Shown here one piece after another: positions 1 to 11,720 of a stretch of 64,000 nucleotides of DNA. The notes beneath the pieces are model-generated. The model had not been told where the DNA came from. It searched no databases and was given only the letters and a program-made list of their open reading frames with translations. Source of the DNA: Bromus sterilis (taxonomy: Eukaryota; Streptophyta; Magnoliopsida; Poales; Poaceae). Where the stretch lies: assembly GCA_950022295.1 (NCBI GenBank), contig OX465598.1:118651001-118715000 (forward strand), read 5' to 3'. The position numbers and the translations under genes are program-made. Each line of letters starts with the position of its first letter. The stretch's first letter is position 1.

Positions 1-155
1 CCGGTACATGGTCGCGTTGGACGTCAGGTTCTCCAATACCTAGCAGGTTCTTCAGGGACCTCACCCGGGCTATGACTTTGTACCGGTTCCTTATCTTTGG
101 GTGTTCACCACCCGCGGCTCAGAGACCGAGAGCCGACGTCGTTTAATGTGTTACT

Positions 156-243
156 GATGTATTATGTGATATTATTATTGTATTCACTGGATTATTTGAG
201 ATGTATTATGTGATATTATTATTGTATTCACTGGATTATTTGA
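156..243. repeat. 44-bp tandem duplication
   Basis: Two adjacent 44-bp copies (156-199 and 200-243), each beginning GATGTATTATGTGATATT and ending in GGATTATTTGA, with no mismatch seen. The copies are AT-rich and lie upstream of the B3-like gene model. Replication slippage is the simplest origin. The rest of 1-445 is a GC-rich stretch (1-140) and AT-rich DNA in which I recognise nothing. Confidence 0.9.
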
Positions 244-445
244 GGTTTATTAGTGATATTATATGATAAAATATTATTGTTGCAATTTTTTTATGTATTA
301 ATGAATTGTATTCACTCGTTCCATCCCTTTAGTTGCTTGTTATTTTTCCAATCTAAGTGTATGAGGAAAAAATCATATTACTTTCATACTTTTCATGATT
401 GTGTGTTGATTTTTGAACTAATATTTTGAATTATGAACACAGAAA

Positions 446-1233
446 ATGGCTGATAACGATGATAGAATCGCTAAGTGCGACTATTGTGGCGATGATTCGA
501 GTCGGTGTGAAAAGTATCCGAAGTTGGATGGAGATGAAGAAAGATACTTCTCCATCACGCTTAGGGAGGTCTTTGAATTTCAAACGGTATACAACTTCTG
601 CGACATCTTCTTATTTAAGCATGCTTCACTTAGTTTTATTTTTGAGGTTTAATTTTTTTATAATCAGTTAGCACATCCCCTGCTATGCAAGACCTAACAT
701 CCGCGACTTTGTCAAAATCAATGATTGGCCCGAGAATGAAAAAAAAGATGTCAAACTTAAGAAGAAACATGGTATAACTTTAAAGGTTGAGGTCTTTAAT
801 GAACCAAACAACACATATTTTGAGTGTCCAAATTGGCATGCACTATGCAAGTCATATGCATTAGAGGACGATATGAAAATAACATTTGATCTTGGACCTC
901 ATCGTCAAGATGGTATAAGATTTCTAAATAAGGACATTTGGATGCTAATGGATGACATGAAGCTAGTTCTATATCCACGTGAGTTTCTTAAACAAATTTG
1001 ACTTGTTTCCTTACTTATTTCCGTGCTGCAAGTTGACAACTTATTTATAATTGCAAGTTTATCTCCATGCTCCGAAGGAAATACATAAGATGTTTGATCA
1101 TACTTTTCATAATCGTGGCTTTGACCAAACAATGGACGAACAAGATGATTTCATCGATTTTCTTAAAGGTGTTCCTTCATTTGTCAACTTTAATAATGTT
1201 AGCGAACCTTATACACCCATGGTTGTCTCTTGA
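446..1233 (+). CDS. B3-like domain protein, three-exon model
   Basis: Proposed exons are 446-586, 672-978 and 1058-1233, giving about 207 residues. Splice sites seen are a GT donor at 587, an AG acceptor ending at 671, a strong GTGAGT donor at 979 and an AG acceptor at 1056-1057; the frame is kept across both introns. Exon 1 has a CDYCGDDSSRC cysteine pattern. Exon 2 carries VKLKKKHGITLKVEV, then PNWHALCKSYALEDDM and FDLG, the spacing of a degenerate B3 DNA-binding fold. Exon 3 continues with HKMFDHTF and DDFIDFL. I recognise the arrangement from multicopy uncharacterised grass proteins; DNA binding is inferred. The final residues lie where the sequence turns abruptly GC-rich, so the 3' end may be truncated. 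It could be a pseudogene or a fragment carried by a transposon. Confidence 0.5.
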
Positions 1234-1244
1234 CGGAGAGATGA

Positions 1245-1591
1245 CTGTTCGCTCAGCCCGGGGCCGCCAACCCGACATCCACCCATCACGCACATCTCAT
1301 CCGAGAACAGGAGATTGCACTGCCAAATCCACCGGAAAGCACACGAGAGGACACCACACCACACCTAGGGGGGCCAAAACCTGGAGAGGACCAACCTCGT
1401 CGGCCAGATTGGGTCAAGACAGAGCACCCCCACCCAGTAACCGCAATATTGGCATGGAGAGGCATCTACGAGCGCATAGGATGTGCAGTCCTCGGCATTT
1501 GAGCCATGACAATCGGACATATCAGATACAGCTTCACCGAGGAACCGGGAGGAGGAGGGCCCCTGTCCAAAGAGAGCGGAGATGGGGCTGA
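1245..1591 (+). pseudogene. Left part of a coding-like sequence split by element A
   Basis: Read in the frame of codon 1581-1583, this stretch is open except for one TGA at 1500-1502. It gives a plausible, non-repetitive peptide including REQEIALPNPPES, RRPDWVKTEHPHP and ILAWRGIYERIG. It ends in the codons for D-G-A at 1591, where element A begins. The frame continues at 26217 after A and one target-site copy are removed. I do not recognise the protein. It is probably part of an older transposon reading frame, given the surroundings. Confidence 0.45.
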
Positions 1592-4029
1592 TGTGACGCC
1601 CCCAAAATCAGACCGTGTACAATAATCATACACGCAAGGTACACGATCGAGATCAGGGACTCACGGGGAGATATCACAACACAACTCTACAAATAAAATA
1701 ATACAAGCTGTTTAATACAAGCCAGGGGCCACGAGGGCTCGAATATAACAGCTCGAAGCACAAGGTTAGCGGAAGCAATAGTATCTGAGTACAGACACAA
1801 AATACAAGGTTGCCTTAAGAAGTCTAGCACAAATATCAACCACGATCGAAAAGGCGAGGCCTCCTGCCTGGGAACCTCCAAGCTACTCCTGGTCAACGGG
1901 GAACTCGACGTCGTAGAAGGCATCGGGGATCTTCACGTTGCGGTGGTCGGCATCGGGGATCTCCTACTCCTGGACTCCAACGTCGACTGCAGTGGCCGAT
2001 CAGGAAAAACAGTAAAGGAAACAAAGCAGGGTGAGTATCTAGTATACCCGCGAGTCTTACGTCTGCTACTAAGCATTATGCATTGTATCAACGGAAAGAA
2101 GAGGCTGTATATAGTGGACTGAAAGACAGAAATCCAGAGCAAGGGTAAGAAGCTAGTCCTAACGAAGACTAGCATCTTCCGACGATGTCTTGCAGCATGA
2201 GGTAAGAATCAGCCAACAGTTTATATAAAGCATAAAGTAACAATGCAGCAGAAGTTGCTGCAGCATTGTATAATAATAAGTTGTAATAATTAACAATGCC
2301 TCCGAGTTCACCTCCTCGACATCCCCGCGAGGAAGAAAACCCGGAACCATACAGTTTAATAATAATAGTTTCTAGTGGTAAGATCCAGCTTCAGCATAAA
2401 GCGTCCTGTTACCGTGGACACGGCTATTCGAATAGATTAATCTTCCTTGCAGGGGTGCACTTGTGTTACGCTACACGCACGAATCTCCAGGGTGGCGGGA
2501 ACCTTGTTCGGGAACGCTCCACCGAGGCTATCCGACACTTCATAGCCCATCTTTCAAACTCAACAGAGAGGTCATCCGCCGGACTATATCCTATGTACGC
2601 GGGGCTTTGGACCCTAACCCCGACGTACTCCTGCCCGGTGCGAGGCTTGCCGGTGAAGTTAAATCAAATCAAATACAAATCACACTGCCGCGGCAAATAA
2701 GACAACACCACTTCCCGGCGCAGGCCGCGGTACTGCTGACGCCTGAAGAGTCCTCGGACGACACTACGAAGCAGAGGAGCCCATAACTCGTAATTCCCAC
2801 GGGTAGGTAGTGCGTACATGGCATATAGCCAACTCAAGACATTCACTGAACCATTTAGCATTTTAATTAACCTGCGTGACAACCGTTATCGTTGCCTCGA
2901 CTTAACTGACCCGCGGACAACGACAGCAGCCAGGACCACCAGTACATCGGTGCCTGCCCCGTCGTCCCACCAAGTCACTGCGGTTACCAACAAGGTGAAC
3001 CGTCTCCTTACCTTGTCTCGCGTGTGCTCCTGGAGGAGCTTGACTTTCGTGGTTTGGTAACTCTCGCGGCCAACGACCAGGGGCCAAGCACACCGGTACA
3101 CTGGTCGTACCCTCCCTGTCGTCCCGTCGCAATACCTCTCGCGGGCACCGTTGGGTCGCCCGACTGCTCACCTAAAGGACAATCGCTGTTCAAGACCCTA
3201 TGGCGGTAAGACAAAGTCAGCCTCGAGTGGAGTACAAGGATTACTCCTTGATAGCTCACACTTGAGGTGACTAGGCATAACCCAGATAGGGGCCTTAGAC
3301 GGTGTCTGCATTGTACCGTACCTGTGCAGTTATAATATTTGTATCCGCGTTCACTCCCCTGAGTGATCACGGCCCTCTATCTAATCCTAGCTAACCATGC
3401 GCAGGGCTCACTGCTGAATAGTGCATAATAATAATAGGCAGCATAGGATAAAGGAGGTACATCAAGGGGCGACAAAAACAGGCTATGCAATTGAATAGGA
3501 TTGTAACGTAGCAGCAGCAGTAACAATGCCTAGTGCAAGAAAGTACGGAAAGATAGGCGATATCTGGGGAAGAGAATGGCTCTGCTTACCTGGAAGCTCG
3601 ACGGTAGTAGTAGGGTCGTCGACGAAGTAGTCGTACTCAGCAGCGGTGTAGTCAACGGCAGCAGCGGGGTCTACCGGAGATTAAGGGGGGAAGAAACAGT
3701 AAATACACAGCAAGCATATACAAACAGATGCATGACATGATAGATGAAATGTTAACGGTGTTCTAACGCAGTGCAATGCACGTTGCTCGGAACGGAAATT
3801 CATCCATGGATGAACTGTCAGCTCCGGGTGATTATCGGACAGGGTGTCCGGAGGGGGAGTTATCATGACGGAGGTGTCATGGACATCCGACACATCTGTG
3901 GGTGGTGTATCCGGGTTAGTTGATCTATTCCGAACAACTTTCCTATTCGAAAGAAATTCATCCGGAGGGTTTATCGGTATCGGGAAATTACCGGACTGAC
4001 GGTACCGCAGGGGGACGGTTCGATGTTCG
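1592..4029 (-). repeat. Element A left LTR (3' LTR), outer part
   Basis: Matches 21461-23898 of the right LTR nearly base for base. It is interrupted after the pentamer GTTCG (4025-4029) by element B and resumes at 15699. Several short open frames here recur in the right LTR and are copies of the LTR, not genes. Confidence 0.9.
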
Positions 4030-7000
4030 TGTCAGAACCCCAAGTTAGGTATGTGCTAGGATCAAGTGCTACTTTGCATCATGCAAAAATTCAAAAAGAA
4101 AATCAAAAATGGGGAATAGAAAAGCCCTGAGAAATTAAATCAAATGGCCAGATAAAAATCTTTTTCCAAAAAATCAATTGAATGTTTGGAAAATTCCTAT
4201 AAAGGTTGCTGATCATTTTAAAATTGGTTTGGGATCAATCCCATGCACATGGAATTTTCTAATATTCAAAAGATGCTCTAGAAATTAAAGTTTACCCCTA
4301 TTTGAATTGAAATTCAAATGTTTTGAATTTCAAAAATGTCCAAATTATATATGTGACTAGCTACTGGTCACCTAAGATTTATAAAAGTATTTGGACATTT
4401 ATTAAAAATGTCTAGCTATTTTAAATCTAGGCAAAACAAATGAAACAGAATTTTTTTTAAAAAGAAAAGAAAAAGGAGAGACCTACCTGTCGCCCAGGGG
4501 CGAAGGCCCACCTTCCCTGGCCTCGGCCCAGCCCACCCCAGGCGCGTGTCGTCTTCCTCCCCGCCCCTCCAAGCACCTCGCTGGAGAGGCAGAGCACGGA
4601 CATGGCGCCACGACGACGCCGGGCTGCTTCTAGGCCTCCCCCTCGCTCTCTCTTGTGTCTCGCATTGGCGCAGAACCCCCCCGCACCTCCAGCTCAACCC
4701 AGCCCCTCTCCTTCCCCTCCGGCGACGAAAACCCGAGCACCCCGCAGAGCGCCTCCGCCGCCCAGTCGTGGCCAACGGCAGGCATACACCGAACTAGCTT
4801 GTCCAGCCGCACCGCCGACGTCGTCTTCGTCTTCAAGCACAAGCAATCGAGTCCGGAAGCCCCGAGCGCGACGCCAGCTTCAAGGATCCATCGCCAGCCG
4901 CCGCGAGCTCCGTCGACGAATTCCCCGACGTCCGTCTTCCCCAGCCTCCCTAGCCAACCCCGGCGTGCTCCTGGTGAGCTCCTCTGCGTTTCCCCCCTAT
5001 CCCCAGCCTCTCCCGTGCCCGATTTCTTCTGGTCGCCGTCGACAGTAGTTCGGCCGCAGCGCCCGACGACGTAGCCGTGGCCTGAGACCACGCCTTTGAC
5101 CCCTGCCTGCTCCATCCGTCGCGGACGAGCGAGAGCTGCACGCCCGTGCCCTCAGTTCTTCTCCCCTTGGCCTCTGTCGCCGTTTCCAACTGAGCCCGAG
5201 ACCGGCCGCCGCGCAAGTCGACGCCGGCGTCAACTCCGGCCACCCCGGTGACGCCCTTGTGGTGTACGTGATGCGGGCGGGAACGAGGAGCACTTCTGTG
5301 CCCTCGGTTTGGCAAACCGTGGCCGGAATCTCTGTCCCCGTGAGCGCCGCCGTCTCGGTGGTTGCTGGCGTTTAACCGCCGGTGGACGCCGACGTGGCTG
5401 GATTAATTAGGGGGCTAACCCTGTTTAGTTAGGCCTTGGGCCACTGACAGGTGGGGCCAGCCCCCTCTAAGTTAATCAAAATCTTTTTTTAAAACGGGTT
5501 TAAACCCCCCCCCACTGACAGCAGGGCCCCACTCGTCAGCTGCCCCCTGACGTCAGCACTGCGCCAGGCTGACGCAGTAATGGTTCTAAATCGATTTATT
5601 AAATCAGAGAAAATCCAGAAAATACCCTAAACTTTGGAAATTCATAATTAATTCATACTAACTCCAAATATAGAAAATAATATGTCTAAAATTTGTTTTC
5701 ATGTTTGACCATTTTAAAATGGGTGAACAGTAGCAAACATGCATATGGATCCTTTTCAAATTCAAATTTGGAGTGTTTTTGCAATTGATTTTGCAACACC
5801 CTTAATTCCAATGGTTTCATCCACACATCAGAAGCTTTACTTCAACTATACCACATCACTTCATGATCAACAAATTGAAATGAACTTTCATGCATTCAAA
5901 TGCATTTGAAATTCATCGATAAATCAAATGGAGTTTGAATTTGCATTTCAAATGCAATATACTCCTTTTAAATGGAATGGTCAACACATCAGTACCTTGA
6001 ACATCACCATTACAATCCTATTCATGTGATTGTGCATTGTACATTATGTTGATCCTATGATTGTCATGTTGCTGATAGAAGTGGAACCGGAGCAGGAGGC
6101 TACCCCCTTCGCTGAAGATCCAGAACCCGAACCTCGTCAGCAAGGCAAGCAAACCCCCATTGATCATGTCGCTAAAATCCCACTTCCCTCTCATGTCTCG
6201 CTTATGCATTGTTTAGGATGATCTCCATGATAACATTTCTACCGCATAGTTGAACCCATGTCCTTTGCATGACCTATCATCTTGTCACAGTAGTAAGCAA
6301 ACCACAATCCTAGAAGATGTAGGAGTTGATTGATATCATGTGACCCCTGCAACTGTTACTGCTTATTGCATGCTTAGTGGTACAATGAGGTTGCTTATGA
6401 TGTGAGTCGGGATGATGATAAGCATGGTGTTGATGAGAGTGAAATGTGTTGGTGAATCTACCCTAATACAAGGTGAACGATGAGAGGCTGTGTAGGAGTA
6501 CACGGTGGGTTGTCTCGTTGAACACCGCCCTAACACGAGTTCTTGTTTGGTGATCCAAGATGAAGAGTACAACCACACATTGGGCTCACTGACCCCTCTC
6601 GGCTTACTAACTCATCCCCTTCGATGTCCAGATGTCGCAGTAGTTCGGATTTCTGTAGGTATTGTGGCCTGGTAGCCAAGTGAGAGAACGGCTCATCCGA
6701 GACCGGCTTGCGCTCCACGCACACATCATCTGGGTCCACTTCGATAAACCGGCCGGGTTCACGATAGTGGAAGACAACCCAGATAGGCGGCTTTCATGGA
6801 CTAGATCGGCTATGAGGTAACGGTTGTGGTGGCATCCTCGCTGTCATCTCTTGAACGGTGACACGCAAAAGGCGGTAACTGATGGCACGTGTGTGTAGCG
6901 GTACACCCCTGCAGGGTTAACAAAACTATTCGAATAGCCGCGTCCGCGGTTATGGACTACTTGGAAAGCTTAGCTTGATTATTAGATAACTTGAACTGGA

Positions 7001-8084
7001 TATTTCTAAAACACACCAAGATAAGTGTGAGTGCTATGGTGTGCTTCTCGTGGGGAAGTCGAGGAAGTAACCATAGTGGTGTAATTGGTTGAAGAGATGT
7101 AGTGGACTCGTGTACGCTTCTTACATCAAGTCTGGTACTCGTAGTTCAGGACTAGCCAAGTCAAAGCTGGCACTTCTGCAAGTGAACCCCACCTCCATTT
7201 ACCTTGATACATGTGCATGAGTAGTATAGCTCCTATGTAAGTCTTGCTGAGTACGATTTTGTGTTCACGTTTGCTTAATCTATGTTTTAGATGAACCCAC
7301 CGACCCCGATGGTGGCTTCTATCCGAAGCTCAAAGAATGAAGAATCAGACCAAGACCAAGCTAGTGTAGTCCCAGTCAGACGACTGGTTCCCTCGTGGAG
7401 GGCTTGTTTTTAGATAAGGCTTCTCTAAGCCATTTGTTAAACTTGTCTGTACTCAGACCTACTTTGCTTCCGTATGCTTGTTGTAATGTTGGATCACATG
7501 CTTGTGATCTCTGTGTGCACTCTGTAAGAGTTACAAATAAAGATATTTACTTTGTAGAGAATTGCAATGATACCTGCTGTTCATACAAGGCATGTGTGCT
7601 GCGTGTATGTTTATAACATGCATGTCTTTGTATGGGTTTTAGAGACCTTAGTTGTGATCTGGCTGGCGGTCTTTTATACACCAAGTGGCCCTTAGATGTG
7701 CGCAGCTTGGGGCATCGCGATGCGATTGTTCGAGACTCTGTCTCGTGCACACTTTGATGTATGATCGAGCCCGCCCTAGACCCCGACTAAGTGATCGGGC
7801 TGGAGTAAGTCTATGTAAGGGTTATAATACAATCGATAGTATGGTTGAGGCGACTTGTCTATGAGTATGGGAATTCACCACCCATATCAGTTAGACTTGT
7901 GTGCGGACGATGAGGACCCATCTCAGTGGATCATCCGGCCTCAATGGGATGCCCCTCATGTTCGATGCTTTCCGAGAACGTTCTGTGCTTGGCCTTGTCT
8001 GCTTAGACAAGTGGGTACGGTTCTGGGCTCTCCATATGATTGTGTTGTAGCGAGGCTTATATACGCTAATTCCGGGTCCCGACA
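4030..8084 (+). repeat. Element B 5' LTR
   Basis: 4055 bp, TG...CA ends. It has an AT-rich first part, a C-rich block (about 4490-5400) and an AT-richer remainder. It differs from the 3' LTR by scattered substitutions and small indels: a short segment after 4100 is absent from the 3' copy, and about 35 bp present near 13270 is missing here. The long overlapping open frames in the C-rich block exist on both strands and are compositional. Confidence 0.92.
4353..4387 (+). promoter_or_regulatory. Probable LTR core promoter of element B
   Basis: GTGAC (4353-4357) and GTCAC (4367-4371) form a short inverted repeat followed by TATAAAAG at 4380-4387. The same order recurs in the element B 3' LTR and in both LTRs of element C, although the surrounding sequence has diverged. 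TATA-box function is inferred from sequence and from the location in the first 10% of the LTR. Confidence 0.5.
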
Positions 8085-8088
8085 GACT

Positions 8089-8100
8089 TGGTATCAGAGC
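8089..8100 (+). promoter_or_regulatory. Primer-binding site of element B
   Basis: TGGTATCAGAGC, 4 bp after the 5' LTR end, complementary to the 3' end of plant initiator tRNA-Met. This primes minus-strand cDNA synthesis in many plant LTR retrotransposons. Confidence 0.9.
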
Positions 8101-8756
8101 AGGACTGACTGTAGGATTATCAGCCTTGGCCGAAGTCGAGTCTAGAACTCTTTAGTTATATAGTTACTCTGGGTATATAAGGGAACAACGTAAGGCTTCT
8201 TTTTTCTCCTTACCCTCATCGATCTGAGTTCTGAGTCACCCTCATCTTATTCTACGGGAAGATAGGACTAGGCTCTCCTCTGTCTTACTAGAACATCTTG
8301 TTGATTGCCTCCTTATAGCCGTAGGAAAGTTGTGTCCGGTTTCCTAGCATTGTTGTAATGCTGATTTCTTACATCGTATTATGTAAGTGTTGTATCTACA
8401 TTGGAAGAAAATTGTTTTCTTGCAATTACAGCCGTTATGCTGTCCGAGTCATTCCAGGTTTCTTCATAATCTGATGCAATTGCAAAGAATCCTTCTCCCC
8501 CTTTCGGTTGTCCTTTAGAAGATTTCTAGGTGGCATTCCTGACAGTTCTTTAGTGTTTGATGTAGGTTTTCTTCTAGAAACCTATAGTGATTCAATTGCA
8601 GCCCTTCCTCCCACTTTAGATGTCTTCTAGCCAGAAGAACCACACTAACCATCGTGTTGGGGTACTTTGCTACTCTGACATATCTGTTGTAGCCCCTAGT
8701 AAACCTTGGTCATCCTCTAGGAAGCTATCCAGAGATCCAACCCCTTAAGCCTAGCC
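8101..8756 (+). other. Element B untranslated leader
   Basis: No convincing gene. The first 250 bp are clearly related to the element C leader (30454-30700), including the motif GGCCGAAGTCGAGTCTAG at 8128-8145. Toward 8756 the sequence is unlike C and ends at the junction where pol homology starts. The gag start and gag body of C have no counterpart. Confidence 0.7.
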
Positions 8757-11720
8757 ACCCGACATATGTGTAGAATTCATAGGGGATCTTATACCAGGCA
8801 CAGCCCCAATTTCTAGACGCCCATACAAAATGGCCCCACGTGAGTTAGCTGAGCTTAAAACCCAACTGGAAGCTTTGTTGGAGAAAGGCTTCATCCACCC
8901 TAGCTCATCGCCATGGGGTTGCCCCGTTCTGTTCGTAACGAAAAAAGATGGAACAGAAAGGATGTGCGTAGACTATCGCCCGCTAAATTTAGCGACGATA
9001 AAGAACAAATACCCACTGCCCAGGATCAACGATCTTTATGATCAACTTGCAGGATCCTCTGTCTTCTCCAAGATGGATTTGAGATTAGGTTATCATCAAA
9101 TCAAAATCCGAAACGAGGACATTCCCAAAACGGCTTTTACTACTCGTTATGGTCTTTACGAGTACATCGTCATGTCCTTCGGTTTAACCAATGCCCCCGC
9201 CACTTTCTCACGCATGATGAATTCGATCTTCATGGAGTATTTGGACCAGTTCGTCGTGGTTTACCTCGATGACATCCTTATATACTCGAAGAACGAAGAA
9301 GAACATGCCAAACACCTAAGGCTGGTATTGATGAAACTTAGAGAGCATCGCCTGTATGCTAAATTCTCCAAGTGTGAATTTTGGCTACCAGAAGTGACCT
9401 ACTTAGGCCATGTGATTTCTGCAAAAGGCATTGCTGTGAATCCCGAGAGAGTTCAGGCCGTCCTTGACTGGACTCCACCTGAATCGGTTAAGCAAGTTAG
9501 GAGTTTTCTTGGCCTAGCCAGCTATTGCCGTTGGTTCGTCGAGAACTTTTCTAAAGTTGAAAAACCTCTGACTGAACTCCTCAAGAAAGATAAGAAATTC
9601 TATGGACTCCCAAGTGCGAGGAAAGCTTTCAAGAGCTAAAAAGAAGATTGACTTCTGCACCCGTACTTGCACCTCCAGACACCAAAAAGGATTTCGAAAT
9701 CTATTATAACGCATCACGGCAAGGGTTAGGATGCATACTTCTGCAAGATCGACATGTGGTAGCTTATGCTTCACGCCAGTTGCGGCCACATGAAGAGAAC
9801 TATCCTACCCATGACCTTGAACTCGCTGCCGTAGTTCATGCCCTAACAACTTGGCGACATTACCTCCTTGGTAATCGTTGTGAGATCTATTCCGACCACC
9901 AAAGCCTCAAATACATTTTCACCCAGCCAGATCTTAATCTCAGGAAAAGACGCTGGATTGAGTTGATAAAAGATTACGACGTAGTAATTTCTTACACCCT
10001 AGGCAAAGCCAATGTCATGGCTGATGCACTAAGTCGTAAGTCGTATTGTAACAACCTCATGTTACAACAGTATCAACCACTTCTTCATGAGGAATTTCGA
10101 AAGCTTAATCTCGAGATTGTTCCTCGTGGATCTCTTTTCAACTTGGTGGCGAAACCAACCCTTGAGGATCGAATCATGGTTGCCCAAAGGCGTGCACGAG
10201 GTGTTCGCCGGATCAAGGAGAACATTGCTAGCGGAGTTCCTAAATGTTTCTCCACAGATAGTAAAGGAACGGTATTCTTTGGAAATCGTTTGGTAGTACC
10301 TAAGAATAGGGAACTAAGGCAACTCATCCTCAAAGAAGCCCATGACACACCCCTCTCAATTCATCCCGGTAGCACAAAAATGTACCGAGATCTACGCCAA
10401 AGATTTTGGTGGACTAGGATGAAGAGAGACATTGCTCAATTTGTTGCCGAATGTGATGCTTGTCGTCGCATTAAGGCAGAACATCAAAGACCTGCTGGTA
10501 CACTTCAACCTTTGCCTATTCCAGAGTGGAAATGGGACAAAGTCGGTATGGACTTCATCACCGGCTTTCCAAGAACCCAGAAAGGAAACAATGCCATCTT
10601 CGTTGTCATAGATAGGCTTTCCAAAGTTGCTCACTTCCTTCCGGTTCGCGAGTCTATAACTGCTAGCCAGTTAGCGGACTTGTACATCTCTAGAATTGTG
10701 TCACTTCATGGTGTTCCTTTGGAAATCAATTCTGATCGCGGTAGCCTTTTCACCTCTAGATTTTGGGGAAGCTTCCAGCGTGCGATGGGAACTCATCTCT
10801 CCTTTAGTACGGCTTTCCATCCTTAGTCTAGTGGTCAAGTCGAAAGGGTTAACCAAATTCTTGAAGACATGCTCAGAGCTTGTGTTATCTCTTTCGGAAA
10901 GAATTTGGAGAAATCTCTTCCATTCGCCGAATTTGCTTATAACAACAGTTTTCAATCTAGTCTGAACATGGCTCCTTTTGAACTCCTTTATGGACGACGA
11001 TGTCGAACACCCCTAAACTGGTCAGAAACCGGTGAAAGACAATTCTTTGGACCGGACATGATCCAGGAAGCAGAAGAGCAAGTTCGCATTGTTCGTGATC
11101 GATTGAAAGCCGCACAGTCTCGTCAGAAAAGCTACTATGATCGTCATCATAGGCAAGAGAGCTACAATCTGGATGAGAAGGCTTACCTCCGGGTTACTCC
11201 TTTGAAGGGAACCCAACGTTTCGGTATCAAAGGCAAGTTGGCCCCACGTTACATCGGACCTTTCTGCATTCTAGCTAAACGTGAAGAAGTTGCCTACCAA
11301 CTTGAACTACCCCCGCACCTTTTCCGAGTACATGATGTATTCTATGTGTCACAACTCAGGCGTTGCTTCAAGGACCCCATCCGCGATGTCGACCATGAAA
11401 CGCTTGATCTCCAAGATGACCTTTCTTATCGAGAATACCCCATTCGTATTCTTGATTCCGCAGAGCGTGTCACTTGTCGTCAGAAGATTAGGTTTCTGAA
11501 AGTGCAATGGTCACACCACTCTGAAAGAGAAGCTACGTGGGAAGGAGAAAACCGTCTCCATGCCGAGTACCCCACCTTCCTCCCGCAGACTTCTGAATCT
11601 CGGGAAGAGATTCTTTTGAGTGGGGGCGAGTTGTCACAACCCCAAGTTAGGTATGTGCTAGGATCAAGTGCTACTTTGCATCATGCAAAAATTCAAAAAG
11701 AAAAAGCCCTGAGAAATTAA
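8757..11720 (+). pseudogene. Element B pol pseudogene (RT, RNase H, integrase)
   Basis: Homology to element C pol starts abruptly at about 8757, so gag, the zinc knuckle and protease are missing. The reverse transcriptase part (8830-9639) is intact with catalytic YLDD at 9262-9273. A one-base loss near 9600 shifts the frame; RNase H and integrase continue in the frame of 9648-10826. A CAG-to-TAG change makes a stop at 10824-10826 inside the integrase core. The C-terminal half continues to 11720, running into the 3' LTR because the element C stop is not conserved. No functional polyprotein can be made from this copy. Confidence 0.92.
11616..11631 (+). promoter_or_regulatory. Polypurine tract of element B
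   Basis: TTGAGTGGGGGCGAGT directly abuts the 3' LTR start at 11632. It corresponds in position to the element C tract and would prime plus-strand synthesis. Confidence 0.65.

Noticed and set aside
4546..5315. Several overlapping frames of 80-160 residues on both strands, repeated at 12022-12891.
   Set aside because: They lie in the C-rich block of the element B LTRs, are rich in P, R, S and A, and exist in several frames at once. They are a compositional effect and recur only because LTRs are duplicated.
8089..8100. Possible tRNA gene remnants at the TGGTATCAGAGC sites.
   Set aside because: Only the 12-base primer complement is present; no tRNA arms surround it.
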